64,000 bases of DNA from NCBI GenBank assembly GCA_902632125.1, contig CACPBQ010000005.1, positions 18,632 to 82,631 on the forward strand, read 5' to 3'. Shown here in pieces: positions 37,035 through 45,747 of this stretch. The notes beneath the pieces were generated by a model. It did no database searches and was not told the DNA's origin. It saw only the letters and a list, made by a program, of their open reading frames with translations. A program made the position numbers and the translations under genes. This DNA is from Paracoccaceae bacterium. Its GTDB lineage: Bacteria; Pseudomonadota; Alphaproteobacteria; Rhodobacterales; Rhodobacteraceae. The stretch's first letter is position 1. Each line of letters begins with the position of its first letter.

Positions 37035-37478
37035 ATGACGTCAAAATATACTGGAGGCTGTAAGTGTGGAAATATCACTTATATTGTCAACGGAGAACCA
37101 CAATGGAAAGTCAGTTGCCATTGCAATTGGTGCCAAACCACTAGTGGTGCAGCTTTTCGGACATTTGTTTTATTTAATGAAAGTGATTTGAAGATCTCGG
37201 GTGATACTTTAAAATCTTATGAAGATAGTGACACAGCGCATGGTCGCCCAATGATTAATCAATTTTGTTCTAAATGTGGAACGCAGCTTGGAATAAAGGT
37301 CCCAAGTATGGATGCGCGACATATCGCATTGGGTACATTAGATCAGAGAAAAACGATAGCAATAAAAGATAATATCTGGTGGCAGGAGGCGCTAAATTTT
37401 GTTTCTTTTCCCAATGACTCCGATGTCTATAAAACTGGTTATTGGAATGGAACTGGAGAAAGGATACTCAAGTCGTAG
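37035..37478 (+). CDS. GFA family protein
   Basis: The 147-residue protein has the complete GFA zinc pattern: GGCKCGNITY (CxCxxx), CHCNWCQTTSGAAFRTFVLF and FCSKCGTQLG. These bind two Zn ions; the family includes enzymes named for formaldehyde-glutathione adduct formation. GGAGG lies before the ATG and the flavoprotein gene follows after 19 bp, so they are probably co-transcribed. That suggests a role with an aldehyde or formaldehyde released by the oxidase. Confidence 0.9.
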   Translation: MTSKYTGGCKCGNITYIVNGEPQWKVSCHCNWCQTTSGAAFRTFVLFNESDLKISGDTLKSYEDSDTAHGRPMINQFCSKCGTQLGIKVPSMDARHIALGTLDQRKTIAIKDNIWWQEALNFVSFPNDSDVYKTGYWNGTGERILKS

Positions 37479-37497
37479 AGTTTGTTGAAGATTAGCC

Positions 37498-38637
37498 TTG
37501 GAAAATATTGTGGTAATAGGTGCTGGCGTAGTTGGACTGTCCTGCGCTTATAACCTTCTGAAAAGCGGCGAAAGAGTAACCCTGCTGGAACAAGGTCGTC
37601 CAGGTTGTGGGCAATCCACGCGAACTGGTGGCGGTATACGCTACCTACATGGAACCCAAGAAAACATCAGAATGTCATTCTTGAGTGAACTATTTTGGAA
37701 GAATTTCGAAAGTGAATTCAATGTCGACATCAATTATCAGACAACTGGACATCTTTTCCTGACTTCAAACCGCCAAAAGTCTGAAGATTTATGCAGTATT
37801 GCTCCAGGCGACCTACTAGATTTGAGGACTTTAGATCGGAAGAAAATTAAAACCAAATGGCCGTATTTAAGTCAGCTCATTCAGGATTATGGAGTTTACT
37901 GTCCTATTGGTGGTTATTTAAATCATCAAAAAGTTATTGATGGTCTAGTTTCAGGTTTTCATAAACTGGGGGGAAAGCTACGAGAGGGAGTTGAAGTAAA
38001 TACGATTTCTGAAATTGATAATTCCAAATACCGCATAACCTCTTCAGAGGGGATAATTGAAGCAAACATTATAATTAATTGCGCTGGCGCAAATGCGGGC
38101 CAATTTGGCAGATACTCAAAAGCTAAGCAGTCCTTCACGTCAAGACATCATGAGTTGTTGATAGTCAGGCCAGAGAAACCCTTTCCAGAGAAATGTCCAT
38201 GGCTAATCGACATAGATAACCAAGTTCATACCAGGCCTGATGGGGCTGGAAGAGCATTAGTTGGAGGCTTTCTTGGTAATAATGATACGACAGAACTTCA
38301 GGGATATAATTTCCCAATTTCGGAGGATTGGAAACAGCGAGTTCTTATTGCGGCAGAAAGGTCATTTGGGCTTATTGACTGGAATTCAGAAGTTCTTGAA
38401 CATTGGGGCGGACTGTATCCAGGTACTGTAGATTATCAGCCAGTTATAGAGGAAGAAAAGCCTGGACTGTTTACGGCTGCGGGCTTTTCAGGAACAGGTT
38501 TGATGCACGCACCAGCTGCAGGATTAATCATCAAAGATCTAGTTAAATTTGGAAAGAGTGAAAAAATTAATCTCGCTGCATTTAGCTCTCAAAGATTTGA
38601 AACACTCAAAGGCGTTTCCGAAAAGACTGGCTTTTGA
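37498..38637 (+). CDS. FAD-dependent amine/amino-acid oxidase-like protein (DAO family)
   Basis: The 379-residue protein starts with TTG. It has the FAD motif VVIGAGVVGLSCAYNLLKSG, GQSTRTGGGIRYLHG, a middle NCAGANAG and a C-terminal FTAAGFSGTGLMHAPAAG, as in sarcosine/glycine oxidase and SoxB-type flavoproteins. Typical reactions are oxidative demethylation or deamination of N-substituted amino acids, giving formaldehyde or an aldehyde. Its neighbours are a GFA protein and an SDR, which fits aldehyde handling, but the substrate is unknown. Confidence 0.87.
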   Translation: MENIVVIGAGVVGLSCAYNLLKSGERVTLLEQGRPGCGQSTRTGGGIRYLHGTQENIRMSFLSELFWKNFESEFNVDINYQTTGHLFLTSNRQKSEDLCSIAPGDLLDLRTLDRKKIKTKWPYLSQLIQDYGVYCPIGGYLNHQKVIDGLVSGFHKLGGKLREGVEVNTISEIDNSKYRITSSEGIIEANIIINCAGANAGQFGRYSKAKQSFTSRHHELLIVRPEKPFPEKCPWLIDIDNQVHTRPDGAGRALVGGFLGNNDTTELQGYNFPISEDWKQRVLIAAERSFGLIDWNSEVLEHWGGLYPGTVDYQPVIEEEKPGLFTAAGFSGTGLMHAPAAGLIIKDLVKFGKSEKINLAAFSSQRFETLKGVSEKTGF

Positions 38638-38694
38638 CTATTGAATATTTAGATTGGACACTGTGATGTTGGGTTACTGAACCTGGAGGAGAGT

Positions 38695-39423
38695 ATGAAC
38701 AATTTTGCTGGTAAAAAAGCCTTAATCGTTGGTGCAAGTGGCGGAATGGGAAGTGCAGTAGCAACCATGCTTGCCGAAAATGGTGTGCATTGCGCTTTAG
38801 TTGGCCGTGACAAGCAGAAACTTGAAAATGTTTTTTCAGTTTGCTCTTCATCTGGCAATCCATGTTTCACATTTTCCTGTGACATATCCGATAGTCCAGA
38901 AATTAAAAAATGTTGTGAAGAGGCAATCAACTGTCTCGGCGGATTGAACTATTTAATCCACTGTGCAGGAAACTATAATAAGGCTTCAGCTGATCAGTGC
39001 GACTTAGAAGTTTGGGATGATATTTTAGATGCAAATCTTCGCAGCACATATCATTTTGCAAGGCACTTACTTCCAAAAATCAATAAGACATCAGGTGGTG
39101 CCGTTATTCGTATAAACTCTAGAGATGCACCACATACGGGCATAGGTATTCAAACCGCTCAAAAGCGGGCTATCGATGGTTATATGGAAGTTCTTTTTGA
39201 AGATGTTAGGGAATACGGTACTAAAGTGTGCACCATAAATCCTGGATTTGTTAATACATCGATGGTGAATCCTGAACGCTTAAATCCAGAACTGATGATG
39301 CAGCCAGACGATATATCGCAAGTTGTTCAGTTTATTTTAACCACTTCCAAAACAGCTTGTCCAACTGAGATAACCATACAACCTCAACGCTCTCCCTGGA
39401 AAAAATCTGATATGCACCTTTAA
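38695..39423 (+). CDS. SDR-like protein lacking the catalytic tyrosine
   Basis: The 242-residue protein has the SDR cofactor site VGASGGMGS, CAGN (for NNAG), N114, and Ser142 (IRINSRD). In the active-site YxxxK position it has Q153-TAQ-K157, so the catalytic Tyr is replaced by Gln while the Lys remains. It may be a non-catalytic or altered SDR. GGAGGAG precedes the ATG, and the gene follows the flavoprotein by 57 bp. Confidence 0.85.
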   Translation: MNNFAGKKALIVGASGGMGSAVATMLAENGVHCALVGRDKQKLENVFSVCSSSGNPCFTFSCDISDSPEIKKCCEEAINCLGGLNYLIHCAGNYNKASADQCDLEVWDDILDANLRSTYHFARHLLPKINKTSGGAVIRINSRDAPHTGIGIQTAQKRAIDGYMEVLFEDVREYGTKVCTINPGFVNTSMVNPERLNPELMMQPDDISQVVQFILTTSKTACPTEITIQPQRSPWKKSDMHL

Positions 39424-39477
39424 ATTTCTGATACGACGTCTAAACTTTTAGAGTTCAAAGCTATCGTATCCTTAGGA

Positions 39478-39525
39478 AAAAAATGTGAGGGAAGTATCTT
39501 AGTAACCTAACTGCTGCTAGTTTTT
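39478..39525 (+). repeat. 48-bp dispersed repeat, copy B
   Basis: It begins AAAAAATGTGAGGGAAGTAT, then CTTAG, 11 variable bases and CTGCTAGTTTTT. It matches copy A at 36873-36920 without gaps. It lies about 55 bp after the SDR-like gene, again in a 3' intergenic position. Confidence 0.65.
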
Positions 39526-39723
39526 TTGAACCAGTTATGGACTAAAAAGCTATAAATGGGATAATTTAGCCCCACCGGTATGAGTGTTCGTAATTATTAT
39601 GATAGTGATTTTCCTCTTGGGCTAACACATACTTCAATAGCAGGTTTATGTTGCGGTTTATTGGCAACTCAGATGGAATCCGAGGACGCGACGCAGAACA
39701 GACACCTCGCTGTTCCGCTAAAT

Positions 39724-40635
39724 TTACATGTCCAGGCCTAAGAGAAATTCCAAAAGATTTTTAGCGTTTTGGGACAGTATCGTACCTTCGTGGTGGCATA
39801 GGTAATATGACTTTTTAGTAATATAGCTTTGAGTATCTATTTTCACTAAAGCACCATCATCAATCTCCTTCTGCATCATTGGTTGGTGCATAAGACAGAT
39901 ACCAAGCCCTGCTCTTGCTTTTGCAATTGACTCGATAAAGCTATCGCATTGAAGCGTTGGCCAATGTTTAATTTCTGGCTTACCCATTTCTCTAAGCCAT
40001 ATCTCCCAATTGACCCAGTCGGGATTCATATTTGAGTACTCTAACAGTGGCGGTGTATCCGAGTCTGATTTGTTATCAGAAAATATGCCTGAATGAACTA
40101 TATCATCCGCAACATCTGGCGCTGCAGCAGGAGCCAATTCACAGTCAAAGATTTTCATACATTTTAAACCTTGCACGTACCCATCGCAGAAAAGCACAAA
40201 CAAGTCATTTGACTCCGACATAACTTCTGCGGTGCTATCACTTGTTGAAACATATATGTTGCACGCATTTTCACTTCGCGAAAATGTTTGGAGGCGCTCA
40301 TAGAGCCAGTACGCGGAAATAGTGGTTCCGGTCGCTATGCGAACGACGGGCTCTTCTGGTGACTTAATCTTTCGAACGGCGCGATCGAGAAAGTCGAGAG
40401 CCATCTCAACGTCTGAGGCAAATTCTTTACCGGCATTACTAATCTTTAGATTGCGTCCGTTCCTCTTAAATAAATCGACCCCCAGCCATGACTCTAGCCT
40501 TTGTATGCGTTTACTAACTGCAGCTTGGGTCACAAATAATTCTTTCGCTGCAGTCGACAGACTTTTGTTCCGTGCAGCGGTAAGAAAAAACGGTAAATTA
40601 TCGAGTGGCGGTAAACATTTTCGATAATTTTTCAT
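39724..40635 (-). CDS. LysR-family transcriptional regulator
   Basis: The 303-residue protein has the LysR helix-turn-helix near residues 15-70 (FLTAARNKSLSTAAKELFVTQAAVSKRIQRLESWLG), then a two-lobe substrate-binding domain; the short linker and GcvA-like arrangement (TQAAVSKRIQ) are noted. It is transcribed away from the solute-binding-protein gene at 40807, the usual layout for a LysR regulator of the adjacent catabolic genes. Ligand unknown; a methylated amine is suggested by the downstream MttB homologue. Confidence 0.93.
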   Translation of the reverse strand: MKNYRKCLPPLDNLPFFLTAARNKSLSTAAKELFVTQAAVSKRIQRLESWLGVDLFKRNGRNLKISNAGKEFASDVEMALDFLDRAVRKIKSPEEPVVRIATGTTISAYWLYERLQTFSRSENACNIYVSTSDSTAEVMSESNDLFVLFCDGYVQGLKCMKIFDCELAPAAAPDVADDIVHSGIFSDNKSDSDTPPLLEYSNMNPDWVNWEIWLREMGKPEIKHWPTLQCDSFIESIAKARAGLGICLMHQPMMQKEIDDGALVKIDTQSYITKKSYYLCHHEGTILSQNAKNLLEFLLGLDM

Positions 40636-40806
40636 TCCATTTAGTTATAGGTTTATAAGACAAATTTCAATATTTTTGTTGCATGTAGGCCAATATAAAG
40701 TTTTTTGCATAACAAAGTAGCTATTAGAATCGGAAATATCAATGCGTTCACAACGTATCTCATATTCCCAAAAGTAATCTTAAACTCAAAGAATAGGGAG
40801 AAAAAA
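40636..40806. promoter_or_regulatory. Divergent LysR / binding-protein promoter region
   Basis: This AT-rich 171-bp region lies between the reverse LysR gene and the forward binding-protein gene and should contain both promoters and the LysR site. No single palindrome stands out. An extended forward frame from 40705 is not considered coding. Confidence 0.4.
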
Positions 40807-42459
40807 ATGACAACAGCCAAAAACTCAACAACCATACATCCAGCTGCAAAAATGTATGCGAACGAGCTGAAGACTGGCAAGCTAAGTCGTAGAGAATTCT
40901 TGGCTCGCACAACAGCTCTTGGTGTTACCACAACCGCAGCTTATGGTCTTGCCGGTCTGCAGCGTCCAGTAATTGCTGCTGGTCACATTAAACAAGGTGG
41001 TACACTAAGGTACTTAATGGAAATTAGAGCGCTGCGGGATCCTAGAACATTTGATTGGACGCAAATCGCAACCACCACTGCTGGTCATCTTGAATACCTG
41101 GTAGAATACAATAACGATGGTTCGTTTAACCCAATGCTTCTAGAAAGTTGGAGTTCAAATACAGATGCAACGCAGTATACTTTGAATGTGCGAAAAGGTG
41201 TTAAATGGAACAATGGCGACGATTTCACTGCTCAAGATGTCGCTCGCAATATAACTGGCTGGTGCGAAAAGTCCGTTGAAGGAAATTCAATGGCTGGCCG
41301 CATGTCGTCACTAATAGACCCTGATACTGGTATTGCTGCAGAGGGAGCTATCGTCGTTCTTGATGATCACACCGTTCAATTAAATACAAACGCACCTGAC
41401 ATCACTATAATTCCAGGAATGGCCGATTACCCTGCTGCTATCGTACACCAGTCACATGATCCAGATAATATGTTGGGAACTCAAGTTGGTACTGGACCGT
41501 ATTTGATTGAAAGCCATGAGGTTGGCATAAAAGCGGTACTTGTACGCAACGAGGGACATGAATGGTGGGGCTATGCGGCGGGCAAAGGCGCATACATAGA
41601 CCGTTTTGAATTCGTAGATTATGGAACTGACCCAGCTCAACATTTGGCAGCTGCTGAAGCCGACGAGGTCGATGTAATTTGGGAAGTGGATGGAGACTTT
41701 ATCCAAACCTTTGAGGCCATTGGATGGAAAAAAACTGCCGTGGCATCTGGTGCGACAATCGTCATCAGGCCAAATCAAGAAACAGAACCTGCATATTCTG
41801 ATAAAAGGGTGCGTCAAGCGATAGCAATGGCAGTTGATAATAACGTTTGTTTAGAGCTCGGTGTCGCGGGGATGGGAGTCGCTGCCGATAATCATCATGC
41901 AGGAGCAATGCATCCAGAATTTGATCCAACTGTTGGACGTATTCCTTTCAATCCTGCCAAGGCCAAGGCTTTGATGGAAGAAGCTGGAATGATTAACTTT
42001 GAGCATACCCTAACATCAATTGATGATGACTGGCGAAAAAATACAACAGATGCAGTCGCTGCTCAGTTAAGAGATGCCGGATTTAAGGTTAAGAGAGAAA
42101 TTCTCCCTGGGTCTACTTTTTGGAATAATTGGGCAAACTATGCTTTTAGTTCAACGAACTGGAACCACCGCCCGCTTGCAACACAGGTCTGGGGTTTGGC
42201 TTATAGATCTGGAGAGGCCTGGAATGAGTTTGCTTGGTCCAATCCTGAATTTGACGCATTGTTAGCGGAAGCCAACTCCCTAGCAAATGCGGATAAACGA
42301 AGGGAAATCGCTGGGAAATGTCAAGCTTTGATTGCAGAAGAAGGTGTAACTATTCAACCTTATTTTAGAACTCAAACGAAGTTCCATAAGGAAAACATAG
42401 TCTGCGATATGCACATTGCACACCTTCCTCAGCTCTATAAATATCACTTCACTAGTTAG
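40807..42459 (+). CDS. Tat-exported ABC solute-binding protein (peptide/opine family 5)
   Basis: From the ATG at 40807 (AGGGAG upstream) the 550-residue precursor has a twin-arginine signal, [15 protein letters not shown] (R28, R29), and a cleavable region ending VIAAGH. The mature protein is an SBP_bac_5 type: [45 protein letters not shown] and a C-terminal [17 protein letters not shown]. The 34-residue extension to 40705 is dismissed. No permease or ATPase gene is adjacent, so the transporter is incomplete in this window. It precedes the enolase-superfamily gene. Confidence 0.9.
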   Translation: MTTAKNSTTIHPAAKMYANELKTGKLSRREFLARTTALGVTTTAAYGLAGLQRPVIAAGHIKQGGTLRYLMEIRALRDPRTFDWTQIATTTAGHLEYLVEYNNDGSFNPMLLESWSSNTDATQYTLNVRKGVKWNNGDDFTAQDVARNITGWCEKSVEGNSMAGRMSSLIDPDTGIAAEGAIVVLDDHTVQLNTNAPDITIIPGMADYPAAIVHQSHDPDNMLGTQVGTGPYLIESHEVGIKAVLVRNEGHEWWGYAAGKGAYIDRFEFVDYGTDPAQHLAAAEADEVDVIWEVDGDFIQTFEAIGWKKTAVASGATIVIRPNQETEPAYSDKRVRQAIAMAVDNNVCLELGVAGMGVAADNHHAGAMHPEFDPTVGRIPFNPAKAKALMEEAGMINFEHTLTSIDDDWRKNTTDAVAAQLRDAGFKVKREILPGSTFWNNWANYAFSSTNWNHRPLATQVWGLAYRSGEAWNEFAWSNPEFDALLAEANSLANADKRREIAGKCQALIAEEGVTIQPYFRTQTKFHKENIVCDMHIAHLPQLYKYHFTS

Positions 42460-42535
42460 GAAGTTTTCGCAAACAACGTGATTGTTAAAAATACCAAAAT
42501 AGATACTTAGTTGATATTCCATACAACTCGGTATC

Positions 42536-42603
42536 TTCGGCGGGAGATCATCAGTTACGCTTAATTCCCTGTGGCTGGTCGCAAAATAGTATCTTCCGCC
42601 GGA
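42536..42603 (+). repeat. Inverted repeat between binding-protein and enolase-superfamily genes
   Basis: TTCGGCGGGAGAT (42536-42548) is nearly the reverse complement of ATCTTCCGCCGGA (42591-42603), separated by 42 nt. The 8-mer GTATCTTC also occurs directly on both sides. It may be the binding-protein transcript end or an attenuator. Confidence 0.45.
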
Positions 42604-42706
42604 CCTGACTCATTAATAACACACCACAAACAAACTGCTAGTAACGTTTAAAATAGGAAGGCTTATTTCTTGAATAAAAATTTTGTAACAGGCTGGAAAC
42701 GTTAAC

Positions 42707-43825
42707 ATGAACGTATCCATAGAAGATATAAAAATTACCCCTTTGTCAGTGCCATTAAAAAAGCCCTATATTTGGTCACAAGGAACTATTGTAAACTTTT
42801 CTGTTAACTTAATCGAGATTACTGCATCAGATGGTACAGTTGGATATGGAGAATGCGCAGTTGGCCCCGACCAAGTCGGCACCATGCATATCCTTAATCG
42901 CCTTAAAGACGGCTTCCTTAACGAAAGTCCATTTGATTGGATACCCCTGAAAAGCCGCATATTCACGGAATTCTACGAAGTGTCGGGCACCTGGACGCTG
43001 CGGGCCTACAATCAAATGATGACAGGGTTTGATTTTGCAATTCTTGACTTAATTGGCAAGCTTGATAAGCGTCCGATTCACCAAGTTCTTGGGGGCGCCC
43101 ATCATGAGGAAGTTGGATATTTTTTCTTTCTTCAAGGAAGCACTGTCGAGGAGATTGCAAATCATGCCGCAGAAGGGGCAGCAGCTGACGAGCGCATTTT
43201 TTATTTTAAGGTAGGGCGTGGTGAAGCCTTAGACATAGACATGGTCCGCGCTGTTCGAAATGAAATAGGTGACGCGCGCTTACGCCTTGACGCTAACGAA
43301 GCTTGGGATCCACAGGAAGCGATCAGAATGTGCCGGAAGCTCGAACCCTTTGATATTGATTTCATCGAACAACCAGTTCCCTGTTGGTCCATTGATGCTC
43401 TAGCACATGTCAGAAATTCTGTTGGTATACCGATTATTGCTGACCAATCCGCATTCACAATCTACGAAGTATACGAAATTTGTCAAAAACGTGCAGCCGA
43501 TATGATTTGTATTGGGCCAGTGGAAGTTGGCGGCATTCAACCCATGTTAAAAGTTGCGGCAATTGCAGAAGCTGCGGGTCTAAAAATCTGTATACATAGC
43601 TCTTTTTCCACGGGAATTACAACAAGTGCTGAGTATCAAATTGGTAAGTTAATTCCCAACATTGACGACGGAAACCAGATTATGTGCCAACTTTTGAAGC
43701 AGGATATTGTGACATCACAGTTCAAACCCAAAAATGGCTGGATGCATCTGCCAGACGCGCCGGGCCTGGGAATCAAACTGGACGAAAATGCTCTGAAAAT
43801 CGCGAAAGAAACTTTCGCTAGTTAA
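42707..43825 (+). CDS. Enolase-superfamily enzyme (MR/MLE subgroup) with reduced lysine set
   Basis: The 372-residue protein has the capping domain and barrel with metal ligands D195 (LDANEAW), E221 (IEQPVP) and D246 (ADQSAF). Of the KxK motif only the second Lys is present (Y166-F-K168-VG), and the Lys expected in strand six is G270 (ICIGPVEVGG). This is unusual for racemases and cycloisomerases of this subgroup and suggests altered chemistry. It sits between a binding protein and an MttB-like methyltransferase, which recalls known pairs of betaine epimerases and demethylases. Substrate unknown. Confidence 0.82.
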   Translation: MNVSIEDIKITPLSVPLKKPYIWSQGTIVNFSVNLIEITASDGTVGYGECAVGPDQVGTMHILNRLKDGFLNESPFDWIPLKSRIFTEFYEVSGTWTLRAYNQMMTGFDFAILDLIGKLDKRPIHQVLGGAHHEEVGYFFFLQGSTVEEIANHAAEGAAADERIFYFKVGRGEALDIDMVRAVRNEIGDARLRLDANEAWDPQEAIRMCRKLEPFDIDFIEQPVPCWSIDALAHVRNSVGIPIIADQSAFTIYEVYEICQKRAADMICIGPVEVGGIQPMLKVAAIAEAAGLKICIHSSFSTGITTSAEYQIGKLIPNIDDGNQIMCQLLKQDIVTSQFKPKNGWMHLPDAPGLGIKLDENALKIAKETFAS

Positions 43826-43871
43826 ATGCAAGTCAAAGCTAGCAAGTTATCAACTAAGAAAAGAACTCCTC

Positions 43872-45410
43872 ATGACTGAAGTAGCAGCTCGAGTAAAAAG
43901 ACGTTCGTCAAATAAACGTGGTCAAACAATCCCACAATTACCGTGGGTGCAACCCAAAAATCATTTCCCACTCGTGGAACTATTGACACATGAAGAGGTA
44001 TTGAAAACACACGATAATGCCCTGCGCGTTTTGGAAGAAATTGGGATACGGTTCCAGGCAGTCGAAGCAGTCGAAATTTTTGCAAGCGCGGGTTGTATAA
44101 TAGGCGAAGACGGCATTACGGTTCGTATTGGTCGAGAAATCGTCAATCAAGCACTGAAGAGTGTGAAATCTAAAGTAACTCTATATCCCAGAAACAGGGA
44201 GCGCTCAGTAATAATTGGTGGCAATCATGTTGCTTTCGCATCCGTACTAGGTCCCCCGTATTGTTCAGATCTTGAAAACGGGCGACGCCAAGGAACTTTG
44301 GATGACTATTGTAATTTTGTACGCTTAGGACAGTACTTCAATATAATCCACATGATTTCTGGAGCACCGGTCGAACCCATGGATATTCCTCTCGAATTGC
44401 GCCATTTATATAGCACGCTAAAGGTTCTTGAGCTTTCGGATAAGGTACCATTTGTATTTTGCCAAGGGCGCCAGAGGATGCATGATGCGTTGGATATGAT
44501 TGCAATGGCGAAGGGCATGGATCGAAATGGTCTTGTGGACGAGCCGTCAACATTTACGATTATCAACTCCAATTCGCCCTTGCAATATGATAAGCCAATG
44601 GCCAACGGTCTCATAGAAATGGCAAAGCATAATCAGTTGTCGATGATTACGCCATTTTCGTTAGCGGGAGCATCCCATCCAATTTCACTTGGAGCGGCTA
44701 ATTCACTCGCCGTTGCTGAAATGCTGGCTGCACTTACACTAACGCAACTCATTAGACCTGGTGCGCCCGTTGCGTCTGCTGCATACACGATGAACGTGAA
44801 TATGCAGACGGGGTCGCCCGGGTTTGGATCGCCGGAGACAAACAAATCTTTGCAGATTGGTTCACAGATGGCGAGATTTTATGGGCTCCCAATTCGTTCA
44901 TCGACATTTACATCATCGCCTGCACCCGATGCGCAAGCAATTTATGAATCTTTGGGAATGCTTTGGGCATCCATTACATCAGGAAGCAACCTTATCATGC
45001 ATGCTGCCGGTTGGCTTGAGGGTGGGCTCAGATCATCTTTTGAAAAATTTATCTTGGATATTGAGATGCTTCAGATGATGGCCAAATATCTGGAGCCTGT
45101 AGAAGTAAATGATACAACGCTGGCATTTGAAGAGATCAAGTCTGTCGGTCATGGCGGTCACTTTTTTGATACAGAAAATACAATCAAAAATTATAGTACA
45201 GCATTCTATGAGCCAATTATTGCTACAGCTAAAAATTTTGGACAATGGGAAGAGGAAGGCAGCTTAGATGCCACACAGCGAGCAAACATTGTGTATAAAA
45301 AAGCTCTCAATTCTTATCAGGAACCATATCTAGAAACCTCAACTAAAGAAGCACTAGATGCTTTCGTTATTAAGAGAGAAGAGCAAGGAGGGGCTCCAAT
45401 AGATTTATAA
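43872..45410 (+). CDS. Trimethylamine-methyltransferase (MttB) family protein without pyrrolysine
   Basis: The 512-residue protein is a full-length non-pyrrolysine MttB homologue, with GIRFQAVEAVEIFASAGC near the start, SDLENGRRQGTLDDYCNFV, a central YTMNVNMQTGSPGFGSPE and GHGGHFFDTENTIKNYSTAFYEP. Relatives with known function (MtgB and others) demethylate glycine betaine, proline betaine, carnitine or butyrobetaine to a corrinoid protein. No corrinoid protein or reactivase gene is in the window. It follows the enolase-superfamily gene by 46 bp, so co-transcription is likely. Confidence 0.9.
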   Translation: MTEVAARVKRRSSNKRGQTIPQLPWVQPKNHFPLVELLTHEEVLKTHDNALRVLEEIGIRFQAVEAVEIFASAGCIIGEDGITVRIGREIVNQALKSVKSKVTLYPRNRERSVIIGGNHVAFASVLGPPYCSDLENGRRQGTLDDYCNFVRLGQYFNIIHMISGAPVEPMDIPLELRHLYSTLKVLELSDKVPFVFCQGRQRMHDALDMIAMAKGMDRNGLVDEPSTFTIINSNSPLQYDKPMANGLIEMAKHNQLSMITPFSLAGASHPISLGAANSLAVAEMLAALTLTQLIRPGAPVASAAYTMNVNMQTGSPGFGSPETNKSLQIGSQMARFYGLPIRSSTFTSSPAPDAQAIYESLGMLWASITSGSNLIMHAAGWLEGGLRSSFEKFILDIEMLQMMAKYLEPVEVNDTTLAFEEIKSVGHGGHFFDTENTIKNYSTAFYEPIIATAKNFGQWEEEGSLDATQRANIVYKKALNSYQEPYLETSTKEALDAFVIKREEQGGAPIDL

Positions 45411-45446
45411 TCCGTCAGGCTAATAAAGGGGAATAAAAACGCAAGT

Positions 45447-45512
45447 CGCGCGCGCACGCGCGGGAATATATGCATAACCATAGGCGACAAGGTCGCGCGC
45501 AGACGCGCGCGA
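45447..45512 (+). repeat. Two GC-rich alternating CG elements in tandem
   Basis: CGCGCGCGCACGCGCGG at 45447-45463 and TCGCGCGC-AGAC-GCGCGCGA (perfect 8-bp stem) at 45493-45512 are similar units about 47 bp apart, both starting GTCGCGCGC. They are extremely GC-rich in an AT-rich intergenic region between the MttB gene and the tRNA. Confidence 0.65.
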
Positions 45513-45618
45513 AGGGAACAACATTTAAAAGGAGCACCACTAAAAAGGTGGATAGAAGGGTGGATAAATTTATATAAAAATAATAATATATTGTTTATAT
45601 TAAATTTTTTTGATTTTA

Positions 45619-45694
45619 TGGTGCCCCCACACGGACTCGAACCGCGGACCTACTGATTACAAATCAGTTGCTCTACCAGCTGAGCTATAGGGGC
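45619..45694 (-). tRNA. tRNA-Thr, anticodon TGT
   Basis: The reverse strand gives a full cloverleaf of 76 nt with encoded CCA: acceptor GCCCCTA paired with TGGGGGC (one G-T pair), D-arm GCTCAGCTGGTAGAGC, anticodon stem ACTGA/TCAGT around loop TTTGTAA, and T-arm with GGTTCGAGTCC. The anticodon is TGT, reading threonine ACN codons. It lies 53 bp downstream of the iron permease gene. Confidence 0.95.
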
Positions 45695-45747
45695 ACTGAA
45701 AAAGTCAATAAATAAACACCTTTAGTCTTGCAAGAGACAAAAGTAAT

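Noticed and set aside
40705..40806. N-terminal extension of the binding protein
   Set aside because: The Tat signal and AGGGAG site place the start at 40807.
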